This document shows positions 52,977-61,975 of a stretch of 64,000 nt of DNA, piece after piece. Positions within the stretch are counted from its first letter, which is position 1. Each line of letters opens with the position of its first letter. This DNA comes from Verrucomicrobiota bacterium. GTDB lineage: Bacteria > Verrucomicrobiota > Verrucomicrobiia > Opitutales > UBA953. The notes beneath the pieces are model-generated. The model saw nothing but the letters and a program-made list of their open reading frames with translations. It made no database searches and was not told where the DNA came from. Position numbers and translations under genes: made by a program. The DNA lies in NCBI GenBank assembly GCA_003569205.1, contig BGOK01000003.1, positions 1-64,000 of the forward strand, read 5' to 3'.

Positions 52977-53996
52977 ATGAGCGAAATAGCCGAAAAAAAG
53001 CCCGCCAAGCCGGTGGTCCTGACCTGCGCCCAGCCGACGGGCCGCCTCCATTTGGGGAATTACCTCGGGGCCGTCCTGAATTGGGGTCGGATGCAGGACG
53101 ACTACGAGTGCTATTTCGGGATCGTGGACCAGCACGCCATTACGGTCGCCCACGTCCCCGCCCAACTCCGGGATAATACCTACTCCTGCCTAGCCCAATA
53201 TATGGCCTGCGGCCTCGACCCCGCCCGGAGCCATCTCTTTGCCCAGTCCCATGTCATTGGTCATACCGAACTGGCCTGGATTTTAGGCTGCCTGTGCCCG
53301 TTGGGCCAGCTGGAGCGCATGACCCAGTTCAAAGATAAGGCCAAGAAGCAGCAGTCGATTGATGCGGGCCTCCTTTTCTATCCCGTGCTGATGGCGGCGG
53401 ATATCCTCCTCTATAATGCGGATCTAGTGCCGGTGGGCGACGACCAGAAGCAGCACCTTGAGTTGGCCCGCGACTTGGCGGAGAAGTTCAACCACCGCTA
53501 TTCGGACACCTTCAAGGTTCCGTCCCCATTTATCTCTAAGGTGGGTTCGCGCATTATGTCCCTGCAGGACCCGACGGCGAAGATGTCGAAATCCGACCTC
53601 AATCAGTCTGCCACGGTCTACGTCACGGACCGGCCCGAAGAGATCCGCAAGAAGTTCATGTCCGCGGTGACCGACTCGGGCGCTGAGGTGCGCCCTGGCG
53701 ACGATAAGCCCGGCGTCACAAATCTCCTCACCATCCTCTCGGCCTGCACAGGTCGCGACGTCCCGACGCTCGCTGCTGAGTTCGCGGGCAAAGGGTATGG
53801 CGATTTTAAGAAGGCCGTCGCCGACGCCGTCGTCGCGACCCTCGACCCAGTACGCTTGCGCTACGACGAACTCATTAAAGACCGCGAGGCGCTGAACGCG
53901 ATTTTCAAGTCTGGCGCTGAAAAGGCCCAAGCCACGGCCTTCCGCACGATGTCCAAGGTCAACCGCAAGGTCGGCTTCGTCGAGCGCCCGCGCTGA
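52977..53996 (+). CDS. trpS: Tryptophanyl-tRNA synthetase
   Basis: CAQPTGRLHLGNYLGAVLNW, MSLQDPTAKMSKSD (KMSKS). Confidence 0.95.
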   Translation: MSEIAEKKPAKPVVLTCAQPTGRLHLGNYLGAVLNWGRMQDDYECYFGIVDQHAITVAHVPAQLRDNTYSCLAQYMACGLDPARSHLFAQSHVIGHTELAWILGCLCPLGQLERMTQFKDKAKKQQSIDAGLLFYPVLMAADILLYNADLVPVGDDQKQHLELARDLAEKFNHRYSDTFKVPSPFISKVGSRIMSLQDPTAKMSKSDLNQSATVYVTDRPEEIRKKFMSAVTDSGAEVRPGDDKPGVTNLLTILSACTGRDVPTLAAEFAGKGYGDFKKAVADAVVATLDPVRLRYDELIKDREALNAIFKSGAEKAQATAFRTMSKVNRKVGFVERPR

Positions 53997-54022
53997 GTTT
54001 CCCTTTACCCCAACCCCACCCC

Positions 54023-55213
54023 ATGTCCCGCGACCTCGAAAAAATCCTCAAAGAAAAATGGTACTTAGTGGCGGCCGACTTCATCGCCGTCCTTGCCATC
54101 CTGTGCCTCGACCTCAACCCCCGTGACGGGCTGGAGGCCTTCCTGGCCGTGCTCGGTATCTTGGGCGCTTCGCTCATCGTCGTCATCCCGGTGTTGATGG
54201 ATGGCGGGGATAAGCGGGAGCGTCTCGCCGAGCAGGCCCGCCTACGAACGGCGCTGGCCGCAGAGATTGACGGGCTGCGGGATGATTTCCGGGCGGGCAC
54301 CGAAGCGGTTTCTCGCCGCGTCGGCGAAATCGAAGTTACCGCTCGTCAGGCGGGTGAGGCCGCGGCGGCCGCGGTCGCCCAGCGCGCCTCCGCTGAACTC
54401 AACACGCTCAAGGCCGCTATCACTGCCTTAGAAGCTAAGGCAAAAGTCTTGGAGGCCGCGGTGGCCGCTAGCGGCAGTTCCGTAAAACCGGAAGCCGTCG
54501 AAGAATTGACGACGCAGGTCGAAGCCTTGGCCGTGTCCGTCCGCGCTTCCGTGGCGGATGTGGACGAGGCCGCCGAGGCGATGAAGGCCCTGCGCACCGA
54601 CGTCGGGACGCAGCAGGCCGCCGTGGCCGACGACCTCAAGAAACTCCGCGAAGATTTAAAGAAGTCCGGTCTGAAGGCGGCCGCCGCCACCGACAAGCTG
54701 AGCGAAGCGCTCGAGTCCGTTCAGGCCGAAGTAAAGTCCTTGCAGGCAAACCCGCCCGCCGCCTCCGCTCCTAGCCCGTCGTCGCTTTCCGACGAAGAGC
54801 CGGAGGCTGCGATCGAGGAGATGTTTATCGAGGGTGTGAAGACTCCGATTAAGTCGATTATTACGTCGGAGGCCGAAGTAGAGGTTTCGATTGAAGAAGT
54901 ATCCACCGAGGAAGAGGAGTCCGCCGAAGTGGCCACCGCCCCTGCGGGTGGCGGCACATCGCTGACGATTAACTTAATGATCGGCATCGGCAACAAGCCG
55001 TATGTCCGCGGGACGGGTCCAGGCCTGAGCCAGGATAGCGGGCAACTCATGACCTTCCTCGGTATCGGTCGCTGGCAGTGGGTCTCGCCGGAGCCCGATG
55101 CGCCCGCGACGGTGGAAATTTGGAAGAACGACCAGACGCCGATGGGCGAACCGCTGCACCTTTCTGGCGGCGAGCCAGTCGAGGTCGATGAGAGCCACTT
55201 CACGGGCTCGTGA
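54023..55213 (+). CDS. Membrane-anchored coiled-coil protein with conserved-looking C-terminal domain, unknown function
   Basis: Two N-terminal TM helices, long Ala/Glu coiled coil, acidic linker, then C-terminal TSLTINLMIGIGNKPYVRGTGPGLSQDSGQLMTFLGIGRWQWVSPEPDAPATVEIWKND. Confidence 0.75.
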   Translation: MSRDLEKILKEKWYLVAADFIAVLAILCLDLNPRDGLEAFLAVLGILGASLIVVIPVLMDGGDKRERLAEQARLRTALAAEIDGLRDDFRAGTEAVSRRVGEIEVTARQAGEAAAAAVAQRASAELNTLKAAITALEAKAKVLEAAVAASGSSVKPEAVEELTTQVEALAVSVRASVADVDEAAEAMKALRTDVGTQQAAVADDLKKLREDLKKSGLKAAAATDKLSEALESVQAEVKSLQANPPAASAPSPSSLSDEEPEAAIEEMFIEGVKTPIKSIITSEAEVEVSIEEVSTEEEESAEVATAPAGGGTSLTINLMIGIGNKPYVRGTGPGLSQDSGQLMTFLGIGRWQWVSPEPDAPATVEIWKNDQTPMGEPLHLSGGEPVEVDESHFTGS

Positions 55214-55217
55214 TGCG

Positions 55218-56318
55218 ATGCTGAGCCTCTTGGCTACGTGGGTCTTCCTGGCAGCGGGCGAGCCCGTCGCGGCGCCTGCGCCGGAGGCCCCACGTATTTT
55301 CGCCAATGAGGGCGGCCTGGCCGTCGTCCTCGGCTATGAACTGGCCGAAGTCAGTTTTGTCGCCGTGCACTGCTCCGCCCTCGAGCGTTATACGCAGCAA
55401 GTCTTGGCGATTCCAGCCATCCCTGGGGTCGTTAATGGCGTGCCCCAAGCGAAAGGCCGTTTGGAAATCGTCGACCTGCCTGGGCAGCCGGACGTGAGCG
55501 TCCGCGTGCAAGCGGGCCAAGTGATTGTCTCGCTCCGGCTCACCACCCCTGAGGTCGCGGCCCAGCGGGCCTCGGAAGCTGCGGCCCGCACTTGGGTGGG
55601 CCGGGTAGCTTTTGCGGCCGGCCAGCCCGTGACCGCTAGCGAGCCATGGGTGGCCCAGGCTTTGGCGAGCGAGACGCGCGCGCTGTTGCGTCCGGCGATG
55701 GTCGATTTTTGGTATCGTGAAGGCCGCTTAGCCGCCCCCGCGCGCTTAGCGGATATCCTCCAAGGCAAGGCAGCGGAGCGGGAAGCTTTCCTTTTTTGGC
55801 GAGCGCTCCGCCATGATGTTGGCATCTCCGCTGAACAGACCCGCGTACTCATCGCGGCGGCGCAGGGGCGCGACACGCGGAAAATTTTAGCGACGTTGGC
55901 GAAGTCCGAGGAGGAATGGTGGTTGGCCGCCCGCGCTAACCTACTCCTGACGCGTAGTCCCGTGAGCTTAGGCATGCGCGAGTCTGCGGAAGCCTTGGAT
56001 GATGCCGTTCGGTTTGTCTTCGACCTTGGTGCCGGCGATGTCGTCCTGACTGGCCCGCAGGTCGTGCGGCAGCGCGAGGCCGTGGGCGTGCGGCAAGGCA
56101 TGGAGTCGCGGCTCTTGGTGCTTCGTCGGGAGATCCTCCGTCAGAACCCAGTCTACCATAATGCTTGGCGCACCTTGGGGGCTTGGCTGGAGCGGTTTCC
56201 GAAGTCATCGCCCGAAGAGCTCGATGCTATCTGGGCCGATTTTCAGAAAGAGGTTCGCGAGGCCGAGGTAATGCGGAAGGAAATCCAAGGCGTCTTGGCT
56301 GAGCCGAACTTAAAATAA
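55218..56318 (+). CDS. Hypothetical exported protein
   Basis: Signal peptide-like MLSLLATWVFLAAGEPVAAPAP; immediately downstream of 54023..55213. Confidence 0.65.
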   Translation: MLSLLATWVFLAAGEPVAAPAPEAPRIFANEGGLAVVLGYELAEVSFVAVHCSALERYTQQVLAIPAIPGVVNGVPQAKGRLEIVDLPGQPDVSVRVQAGQVIVSLRLTTPEVAAQRASEAAARTWVGRVAFAAGQPVTASEPWVAQALASETRALLRPAMVDFWYREGRLAAPARLADILQGKAAEREAFLFWRALRHDVGISAEQTRVLIAAAQGRDTRKILATLAKSEEEWWLAARANLLLTRSPVSLGMRESAEALDDAVRFVFDLGAGDVVLTGPQVVRQREAVGVRQGMESRLLVLRREILRQNPVYHNAWRTLGAWLERFPKSSPEELDAIWADFQKEVREAEVMRKEIQGVLAEPNLK

Positions 56319-56345
56319 AAAAGGCCAGCACTGGGCTGGCCTTTG
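56319..56345. terminator. Bidirectional terminator between convergent genes
   Basis: AAAAAAGGCCAGC-ACTGG-GCTGGCCTTT. Confidence 0.85.
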
Positions 56346-56363
56346 CAAAGATGACGGCGTCGC

Positions 56364-56630
56364 TTAGCGACCCTGTTTATCCGAGATATCCTTAGGGAGC
56401 ATCTGGTCCGCTAAGGTCACACGGAAAAGGCTGAGGGCCATCCAGAGCACACCCGAGAGGCAGGACGAGGCGAGTAGGGCACCCGCCCAAACGACAGGCT
56501 CGCCGGCTTCGACCCAGGGCACGTGCTTCTTAAGCACCGTGGTCATCCAGGCGAAGAAAATCACAGTCAGGGTGAGGTCGACGATGACCCCCCACGTGGT
56601 GACCAGCTTGGGCTTCATGTTGTTGTCCAT
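56364..56630 (-). CDS. Small membrane protein, hypothetical
   Basis: 88 aa with two predicted TM helices. Confidence 0.6.
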   Translation of the reverse strand: MDNNMKPKLVTTWGVIVDLTLTVIFFAWMTTVLKKHVPWVEAGEPVVWAGALLASSCLSGVLWMALSLFRVTLADQMLPKDISDKQGR

Positions 56631-56806
56631 GGGGACTGATTCGTGCCTTTCCTGCCCCGCCTGTCAATCTCGCCCCGCCCGCCCCGGTTTTTTAGCGTTT
56701 GCTGGGCGGATATCTCCGCCCTTGCCACGCCCGTCAGGCCGTTCACCCTGCCCGCCCCGGCAGGGTATTGCCTAACCGGGTCAATCACCCACATTTCACC
56801 GTCAAT

Positions 56807-59635
56807 ATGGCCGAAGAGCTCAAGGATACCCTTAACCTGCCCGTCACCGATTTCCCCATGCGGGCCGGCCTGGCCGAACGCGAGCCGCTGCGCATCGCCC
56901 ACTGGGAGAAGAATGGCCTCTACGCCGCCATTCAGAAACGAGCCGCCGGTAAGCCCGCCTTCGTCCTCCATGATGGTCCGCCTTTCACCAACGGTGACGT
57001 CCATATCGGTACCGCTCTCAATAAACTGCTGAAGGATGCGATCCTGCGCTTCAAGTCCATGCGCGGGTTCCGGACGCCGTACGTCCCCGGCTGGGACTGC
57101 CACGGTTTACCGATTGAGCATAAGGTGATGAAGGAGCTGCAGGCGAAGCAGCAGTCGCTCGACGCCCTCGGCGTACGCAAGGCCTGCGCCGAATTCTCCG
57201 CCGCCTATATCGAGAAGCAGCGCGGGCAGTTTCGCCGGCTCGGCATCCTTGCCGATTGGAAGTCCGAATACCGCACCATGGATCCCGCTTACGAGGCCGA
57301 GATTCTCAAGGGCTTCAGCAGTTTTGTTGAACAAGGCTTAGTCTATCGCTCGAAGAAGCCGGTCTATTGGTCCATCCCTTGCCAGACGGCTTTGGCCGAG
57401 GCCGAAATCGAATACCTGACCAAGCGTTCGCACTCCATCTGGGTCGCCTTCCCCGTCGCCGACCCCGCCGCGAAGGGCCTCGCCCCGGCGCACCCACTCG
57501 CCGTCGTCATCTGGACCACCACCCCGTGGACGTTGCCTGCCAACCTCGCCATCGCCGTGCATCCAGAACTTGAATACGTTGAGGTTCGCCACGGCGATCG
57601 TTCGTTCCTCGTGGCCGCCGCCCGTCGCGATGCCTTTGTCACCGAGTGCGCCCTCGAAGGTGCGACCGATGGTTTCCGCGTGAAGGGCCGCGCCCTCGAA
57701 GGCCTGCAGTCCCAGCATCCTTTTATCGACCGCGCTTCGCCGGTCGTGCTTGCCGACTACGTCACCACGGACGCTGGTTCGGGTTGCGTCCACACCGCTC
57801 CCGGCCACGGGCTTGAAGACTTCCAGACCGGTAACAAATACGGCCTCGAGCCCTATTGCCCGGTCCGTGATGATGGTACCTACGCCGATGATGGCCAAGT
57901 GCCGGCTGCCTTGGTGGGTGTGACTGTGCTTGAGACGGACGGTAAGAACCCGGCCAACATCGCCGTCCTGGGACTACTCAAGGAAAAGGGTGCGCTTCTA
58001 AAGTCGCAGAGTTTCGAACACCAATACCCGCACTGCTGGCGCTCCAAGTCGCCGGTCGTCTTCCGCGCCCTGGACCAATGGTTCGTCGGCCTCGATCGCG
58101 GTGGCCTGCGGGCTAAGGCCCTCGCTGCCGTCGGCCAGGTGAAATGGATTCCTGCTAGCGGGGAGAATCGTATCCGCGCCGCCCTCGAAGGCCGTCCCGA
58201 TTGGTGCATCTCGCGCCAGCGCGCTTGGGGTGTACCGATCCCTTCGTTCTACTCACCATCGACCGGCGAGTCCTACCTCGATGCGGGCATCGTCCGGCAT
58301 GTCGCCGCGCAGGTCGCTACCCGCGGTGGCGATTGGTGGTGGGCCTCCTCCGTCGCGGAAGTCCTCGCCGGTGCTCCCGTGCCAGCCGCTTGGCCGAAAG
58401 ATCTCCGCAAGGGAACCGACACGCTGGACGTGTGGATTGATTCGGGCTCCAGCCACTTGGCCGTTTGCGCCCTCCATCCGGACCTCCATTGGCCCGCCGA
58501 CCTTTACCTCGAAGGTTCCGACCAACATCGCGGTTGGTTCCAGTCCTCCCTCTGGACCGCCATCGCCGTCAAGGGCACGGCGCCTTATCGTGCCGTCCTC
58601 ACGCATGGTTTCGTCGTCAACGAGAAGCGTCAGAAGATTTCGAAGTCCGATAACCCGAGCGGCAAGCCGCAGACCGCCGATGACTACGTCAAGAAATACG
58701 GCGCCGATATTGTGCGCCTCTGGGTCGCCTCGGAAAACTACCAGAGCGACATCCCGATTTCCGATGCCATCTTCGAGACCATTTCGAATCAGTATCGCGG
58801 GATGCGTAATTCGTTGCGCTACCAGCTTGGTAATCTCTTCGACTTCGAGGCCGCGAAGGATGCGCTCCCAGTCGCGCAGTTGACCCCAATCGACCGCTGG
58901 GTCCTCGTCGAGACCGCCCAGCTCATCCGCGAAGTCACGGATGCCTGCGAGCGTAATGAGTTTCACCGTGCCGCCGCCGCCTTGGCGGGTTTCACGACGG
59001 GCACGCTCTCGGCGACCTACCATAATGTCGTCAAGGACCGCCTCTACACGACCGCGCCAAACGACCCCTTGCGCCGTTCGACGCAGACCGCGCTCGACCT
59101 CGTCTTGCGCGCCTACCTGAAACTCATCGCGCCCTTCGTGCCGTTCACGGCGGATGAAGCGTGGTCGCACTTGCACGCCCGTACCGAGTATGTCGACGCC
59201 ACGTGCATTCACCTGCAAGACTGGCCCGTCGTCGACGCGGCTTGGGAAGACGCCTCCGGTTTAGCCGCCCATACCGCTGTCGCCGCCATCCAGGCCTTGG
59301 CCGCCCAGGTCAACGTCCCCATGGAGCGCCTCCGGCAGGAGAAGAAAATCGGCCAGTCGATGGAAGCCGCCGTCACCGTTACGGGTGACCCGGCCGACCC
59401 TGATTTCGCCATCCTTTCCCAGCATGCGGGCCTTTTAACTGAGCTTTGGATCGTCTCGGCCGTCACGCTACAGCCCCAACCGCAGGCCCCGCTGGCCTTT
59501 GCCGTCGACCATGCTTCTGGGGTAAAGTGCCCGAGGTCATGGCGCTGGGTACCTACGCTTGTGGACGCCGGGAAATACGGTATGGTATCCCCACGGTGCC
59601 GCGACGCCCTCTCCGCCAAGTACTCGCAATTCTAA
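56807..59635 (+). CDS. ileS: Isoleucyl-tRNA synthetase
   Basis: HDGPPFTNGDVHIGTALNKLLKD, VPGWDCHGLPIEHKV, KRQKISKSDNP (KMSKS-like). Start MAEELKDTLNLP at 56807. Confidence 0.95.
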   Translation: MAEELKDTLNLPVTDFPMRAGLAEREPLRIAHWEKNGLYAAIQKRAAGKPAFVLHDGPPFTNGDVHIGTALNKLLKDAILRFKSMRGFRTPYVPGWDCHGLPIEHKVMKELQAKQQSLDALGVRKACAEFSAAYIEKQRGQFRRLGILADWKSEYRTMDPAYEAEILKGFSSFVEQGLVYRSKKPVYWSIPCQTALAEAEIEYLTKRSHSIWVAFPVADPAAKGLAPAHPLAVVIWTTTPWTLPANLAIAVHPELEYVEVRHGDRSFLVAAARRDAFVTECALEGATDGFRVKGRALEGLQSQHPFIDRASPVVLADYVTTDAGSGCVHTAPGHGLEDFQTGNKYGLEPYCPVRDDGTYADDGQVPAALVGVTVLETDGKNPANIAVLGLLKEKGALLKSQSFEHQYPHCWRSKSPVVFRALDQWFVGLDRGGLRAKALAAVGQVKWIPASGENRIRAALEGRPDWCISRQRAWGVPIPSFYSPSTGESYLDAGIVRHVAAQVATRGGDWWWASSVAEVLAGAPVPAAWPKDLRKGTDTLDVWIDSGSSHLAVCALHPDLHWPADLYLEGSDQHRGWFQSSLWTAIAVKGTAPYRAVLTHGFVVNEKRQKISKSDNPSGKPQTADDYVKKYGADIVRLWVASENYQSDIPISDAIFETISNQYRGMRNSLRYQLGNLFDFEAAKDALPVAQLTPIDRWVLVETAQLIREVTDACERNEFHRAAAALAGFTTGTLSATYHNVVKDRLYTTAPNDPLRRSTQTALDLVLRAYLKLIAPFVPFTADEAWSHLHARTEYVDATCIHLQDWPVVDAAWEDASGLAAHTAVAAIQALAAQVNVPMERLRQEKKIGQSMEAAVTVTGDPADPDFAILSQHAGLLTELWIVSAVTLQPQPQAPLAFAVDHASGVKCPRSWRWVPTLVDAGKYGMVSPRCRDALSAKYSQF

Positions 59636-59647
59636 CCACCACTCTTC

Positions 59648-60775
59648 ATGTCCAAGAAACCCGCCCCCAAGAAGCCCGCCGCCAAGGCTGTCGCTAAGCC
59701 TGTCGCTAAGCCTGTCGCCAAGGCCAAGCCACCCCTCAAGCCGGTCAAGAAGCCCGTGGCCAAAGTAGCTCCACCTTCTTCCAAGAAGACGGCCGTACCG
59801 ACTAAGCCTACGGCTAAGGTGACGCCTCCCAGCAAGACCCCGCCGGCGAAGGCTGTTAAGGCCGCTGGCAAGCCTGCTCCCGTCGTTGTCCCGGCCAAAG
59901 GGGCGAAGGCTCCCCTCGTTGCAGCTAAGTCCGCCAAGCCTGCGAAGGGCGCGAAGGTTCAGGCCAAGACCAAGGCAGAGCACGAGAAGCAGAAGCAGCT
60001 CCTTGATAAGCATCGCGGCATGCATGATCAGGTGGGGACTCCCGACGCTCCGGTGCGCACCAAGCTGCAATTCTTTACCTTTGCTGATGTCCTCGAGCAT
60101 ATGAAGGGCCGTAAGCGCGAAGGGGCCAAGTTGAACCTCTGGGTGCCCGAAGAAGAGCGTAAGGCGCGCGAGAAAGCCGCCACTGCGGCCCGGGATAAGG
60201 GCCATAAGTCGCATAACATCGCGGCCGCTTCGATTGCTGACCTCCTCGGCGGGGTTAACCCGTTCCGCAAGGGCGGTGGGATGATTGATGAATCCAAGCA
60301 GATCCCCGAAAAACTTCGCCGCTATTACCACCTGCTGACCGCCATGCGTGAAGTCATCCAGAAGGGCTTGGCCTTCCACTCCGAAGAAGCCCTCAAGAAG
60401 AACGGTAAAGATGACGCTGGCGACCTCTCGGGCTACTCCCAACACCTGGCTGACGCCGGCACGGACACGGCCGACCGCGACTTCGCGCTCTCCCTTATTT
60501 CCAACGAGCAGGAAGCGTTGAAGGAAATCGCGGACGCCGTCGAGCGACTTAAGTCAGGTAAGTACGGCATCTGTGAAATCACTAATAAGGTCATCCCGCA
60601 CGCGCGTCTGATGGCGGTACCTTTCACCCGCTACTCGCTGGAAGGCCAGAAGGAGCTTGAACGCAACCGTCGCGCGCATCGTCGGCGGGGCGGTAGTCCG
60701 CTCGGCGAAATCGGCGATGAAGTCGGCTTCGGTACCGGCGGCGGCGGCGGTGAAGACGATCAGCCCGAGACTTGA
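59648..60775 (+). CDS. DksA/TraR-like protein with histone-H1-like Lys/Pro/Ala-rich N-terminal tail
   Basis: N-terminal KKPAPKKPAAKAVAKPVAKPVAK...; C-terminal ERLKSGKYGICEITNKVIPHARLMAVPFTRYSLEGQKELERNRR resembles the DksA finger with 3 of 4 Cys lost. Confidence 0.82.
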   Translation: MSKKPAPKKPAAKAVAKPVAKPVAKAKPPLKPVKKPVAKVAPPSSKKTAVPTKPTAKVTPPSKTPPAKAVKAAGKPAPVVVPAKGAKAPLVAAKSAKPAKGAKVQAKTKAEHEKQKQLLDKHRGMHDQVGTPDAPVRTKLQFFTFADVLEHMKGRKREGAKLNLWVPEEERKAREKAATAARDKGHKSHNIAAASIADLLGGVNPFRKGGGMIDESKQIPEKLRRYYHLLTAMREVIQKGLAFHSEEALKKNGKDDAGDLSGYSQHLADAGTDTADRDFALSLISNEQEALKEIADAVERLKSGKYGICEITNKVIPHARLMAVPFTRYSLEGQKELERNRRAHRRRGGSPLGEIGDEVGFGTGGGGGEDDQPET

Positions 60776-61359
60776 GCACCGGATTCTTCAGTCCTTTGCG
60801 TGTGCGAGCGTACAGCACTTTTTGGGCGGTGTCGGTCACGGCTTTTGCGACCGACGTCCTGACGAAGTTGCACATCGAACGGATCTTTCCGCTCCGGTTC
60901 GAAAACGACTGGGTCTATCACTTTTCCGAAAACCCCGAGCGCTCACCCATCGCCATCTTTCCTTGGCTTTGGATTGTCCACGTTGGCAATAAGGGGGCGG
61001 CTTGGGGCCTAGGGGCGCAGTATGACGTTCGCCCGTTCCTCGTCTTCTTAGCCCTGGTGGTCTTGGCCTTGGTGTGGCGTTGGCGCCACCCCTTGATGCG
61101 TGAATTGGGCGGTGGCCAGTTGGCCTTCGGCCTCTTCGTCGGGGGGACGCTGGGCAACGTGCGCGACCGTCTCTTCGGGGACCATGTGATTGACTTCATC
61201 GACGTCCATTTGCCTGGCTATCGCTTCCCTGCATTCAACGTCGCCGACTCCTGCATCTGCGTGGGCGTCGTCATCTATCTCTTCATGTCCTACCGGCAGG
61301 ATTACCTGCGGCGGGAGGCCATCGCCTCGCACGCGGGCGAGGACCAGCCGCGGGTCTAG
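60772..61359 (+). CDS. lspA: Lipoprotein signal peptidase
   Basis: VHVGNKGAAWGL, GGTLGNVRDRLFGDHVIDFIDV, FPAFNVADSCICVGV; TTG start overlapping the upstream TGA. Confidence 0.88.
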   Translation: MSTGFFSPLRVRAYSTFWAVSVTAFATDVLTKLHIERIFPLRFENDWVYHFSENPERSPIAIFPWLWIVHVGNKGAAWGLGAQYDVRPFLVFLALVVLALVWRWRHPLMRELGGGQLAFGLFVGGTLGNVRDRLFGDHVIDFIDVHLPGYRFPAFNVADSCICVGVVIYLFMSYRQDYLRREAIASHAGEDQPRV

Positions 61360-61360
61360 G

Positions 61361-61975
61361 ATGGACGCCGTGCGCTTCGATGTGGCGGCGCACCCGGGCG
61401 CCCAAGCCTATAAGCTGCTGGCGGGCCTCGTGGTCCCGCGGCCCATCGCGTTGGTTACGACGCTCGACGCCCAAGGGGTCGTCAACGCGGCGCCGTTCTC
61501 CTTCTTCAACGTCATGGGCACAGAGCCCCCGCTGGCTGTCTTGGCGCCCGGTGACCGTGAGGACGGCACGCCGAAGGACACCGCGGCCAATCTCTTAGCC
61601 AATGGCGAGTGCGTGATTCATCTCTGTGATGAGCCGATGGCTGACCGGATGGTGGCGTGTGCGCGATCGTTACCGCCTGGCGTGAGCGAAGTGGACCGCG
61701 AGCGTCTGGCGACGCGTCCAGCGGAGCGGGTCCGTCCACCTATCTTAGTCGATTGCCCCGTCGCTTTAGAGTGCCGCGTCCTTGATATCAGGAGGTATGG
61801 CGAGAACCGCGTCGTCGTCGTGGAAATTCTTTTGGCGCATGTGCGGGCGGGTATCGCCGATCCAGTGACCTGGCGGGTGGACTACGCGCAGTATGCGCCG
61901 GTCGGGCGCATGAATAGCCCCGACGGCTACGTACGCACGCGGGATATCTTTCGTAAGGATTTTCCCCGGAGTTAA
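61361..61975 (+). CDS. Flavin reductase-like FMN-binding protein
   Basis: GLVVPRPIALVTTLDAQGVVNAAPFSFFNVMGTEPPLAVLAPG, KDTAANLLANGECVIHL. Confidence 0.88.
   Translation: MDAVRFDVAAHPGAQAYKLLAGLVVPRPIALVTTLDAQGVVNAAPFSFFNVMGTEPPLAVLAPGDREDGTPKDTAANLLANGECVIHLCDEPMADRMVACARSLPPGVSEVDRERLATRPAERVRPPILVDCPVALECRVLDIRRYGENRVVVVEILLAHVRAGIADPVTWRVDYAQYAPVGRMNSPDGYVRTRDIFRKDFPRS

Noticed and set aside
58253-59218. 321-aa antisense ORF within ileS
   Set aside because: Overlaps conserved ileS coding sequence; no recognisable motif.
59537-60445. 302-aa antisense ORF across ileS end and the DksA-like gene
   Set aside because: Leu/Gly-rich shadow of the Lys/Pro-rich tail; no independent support.
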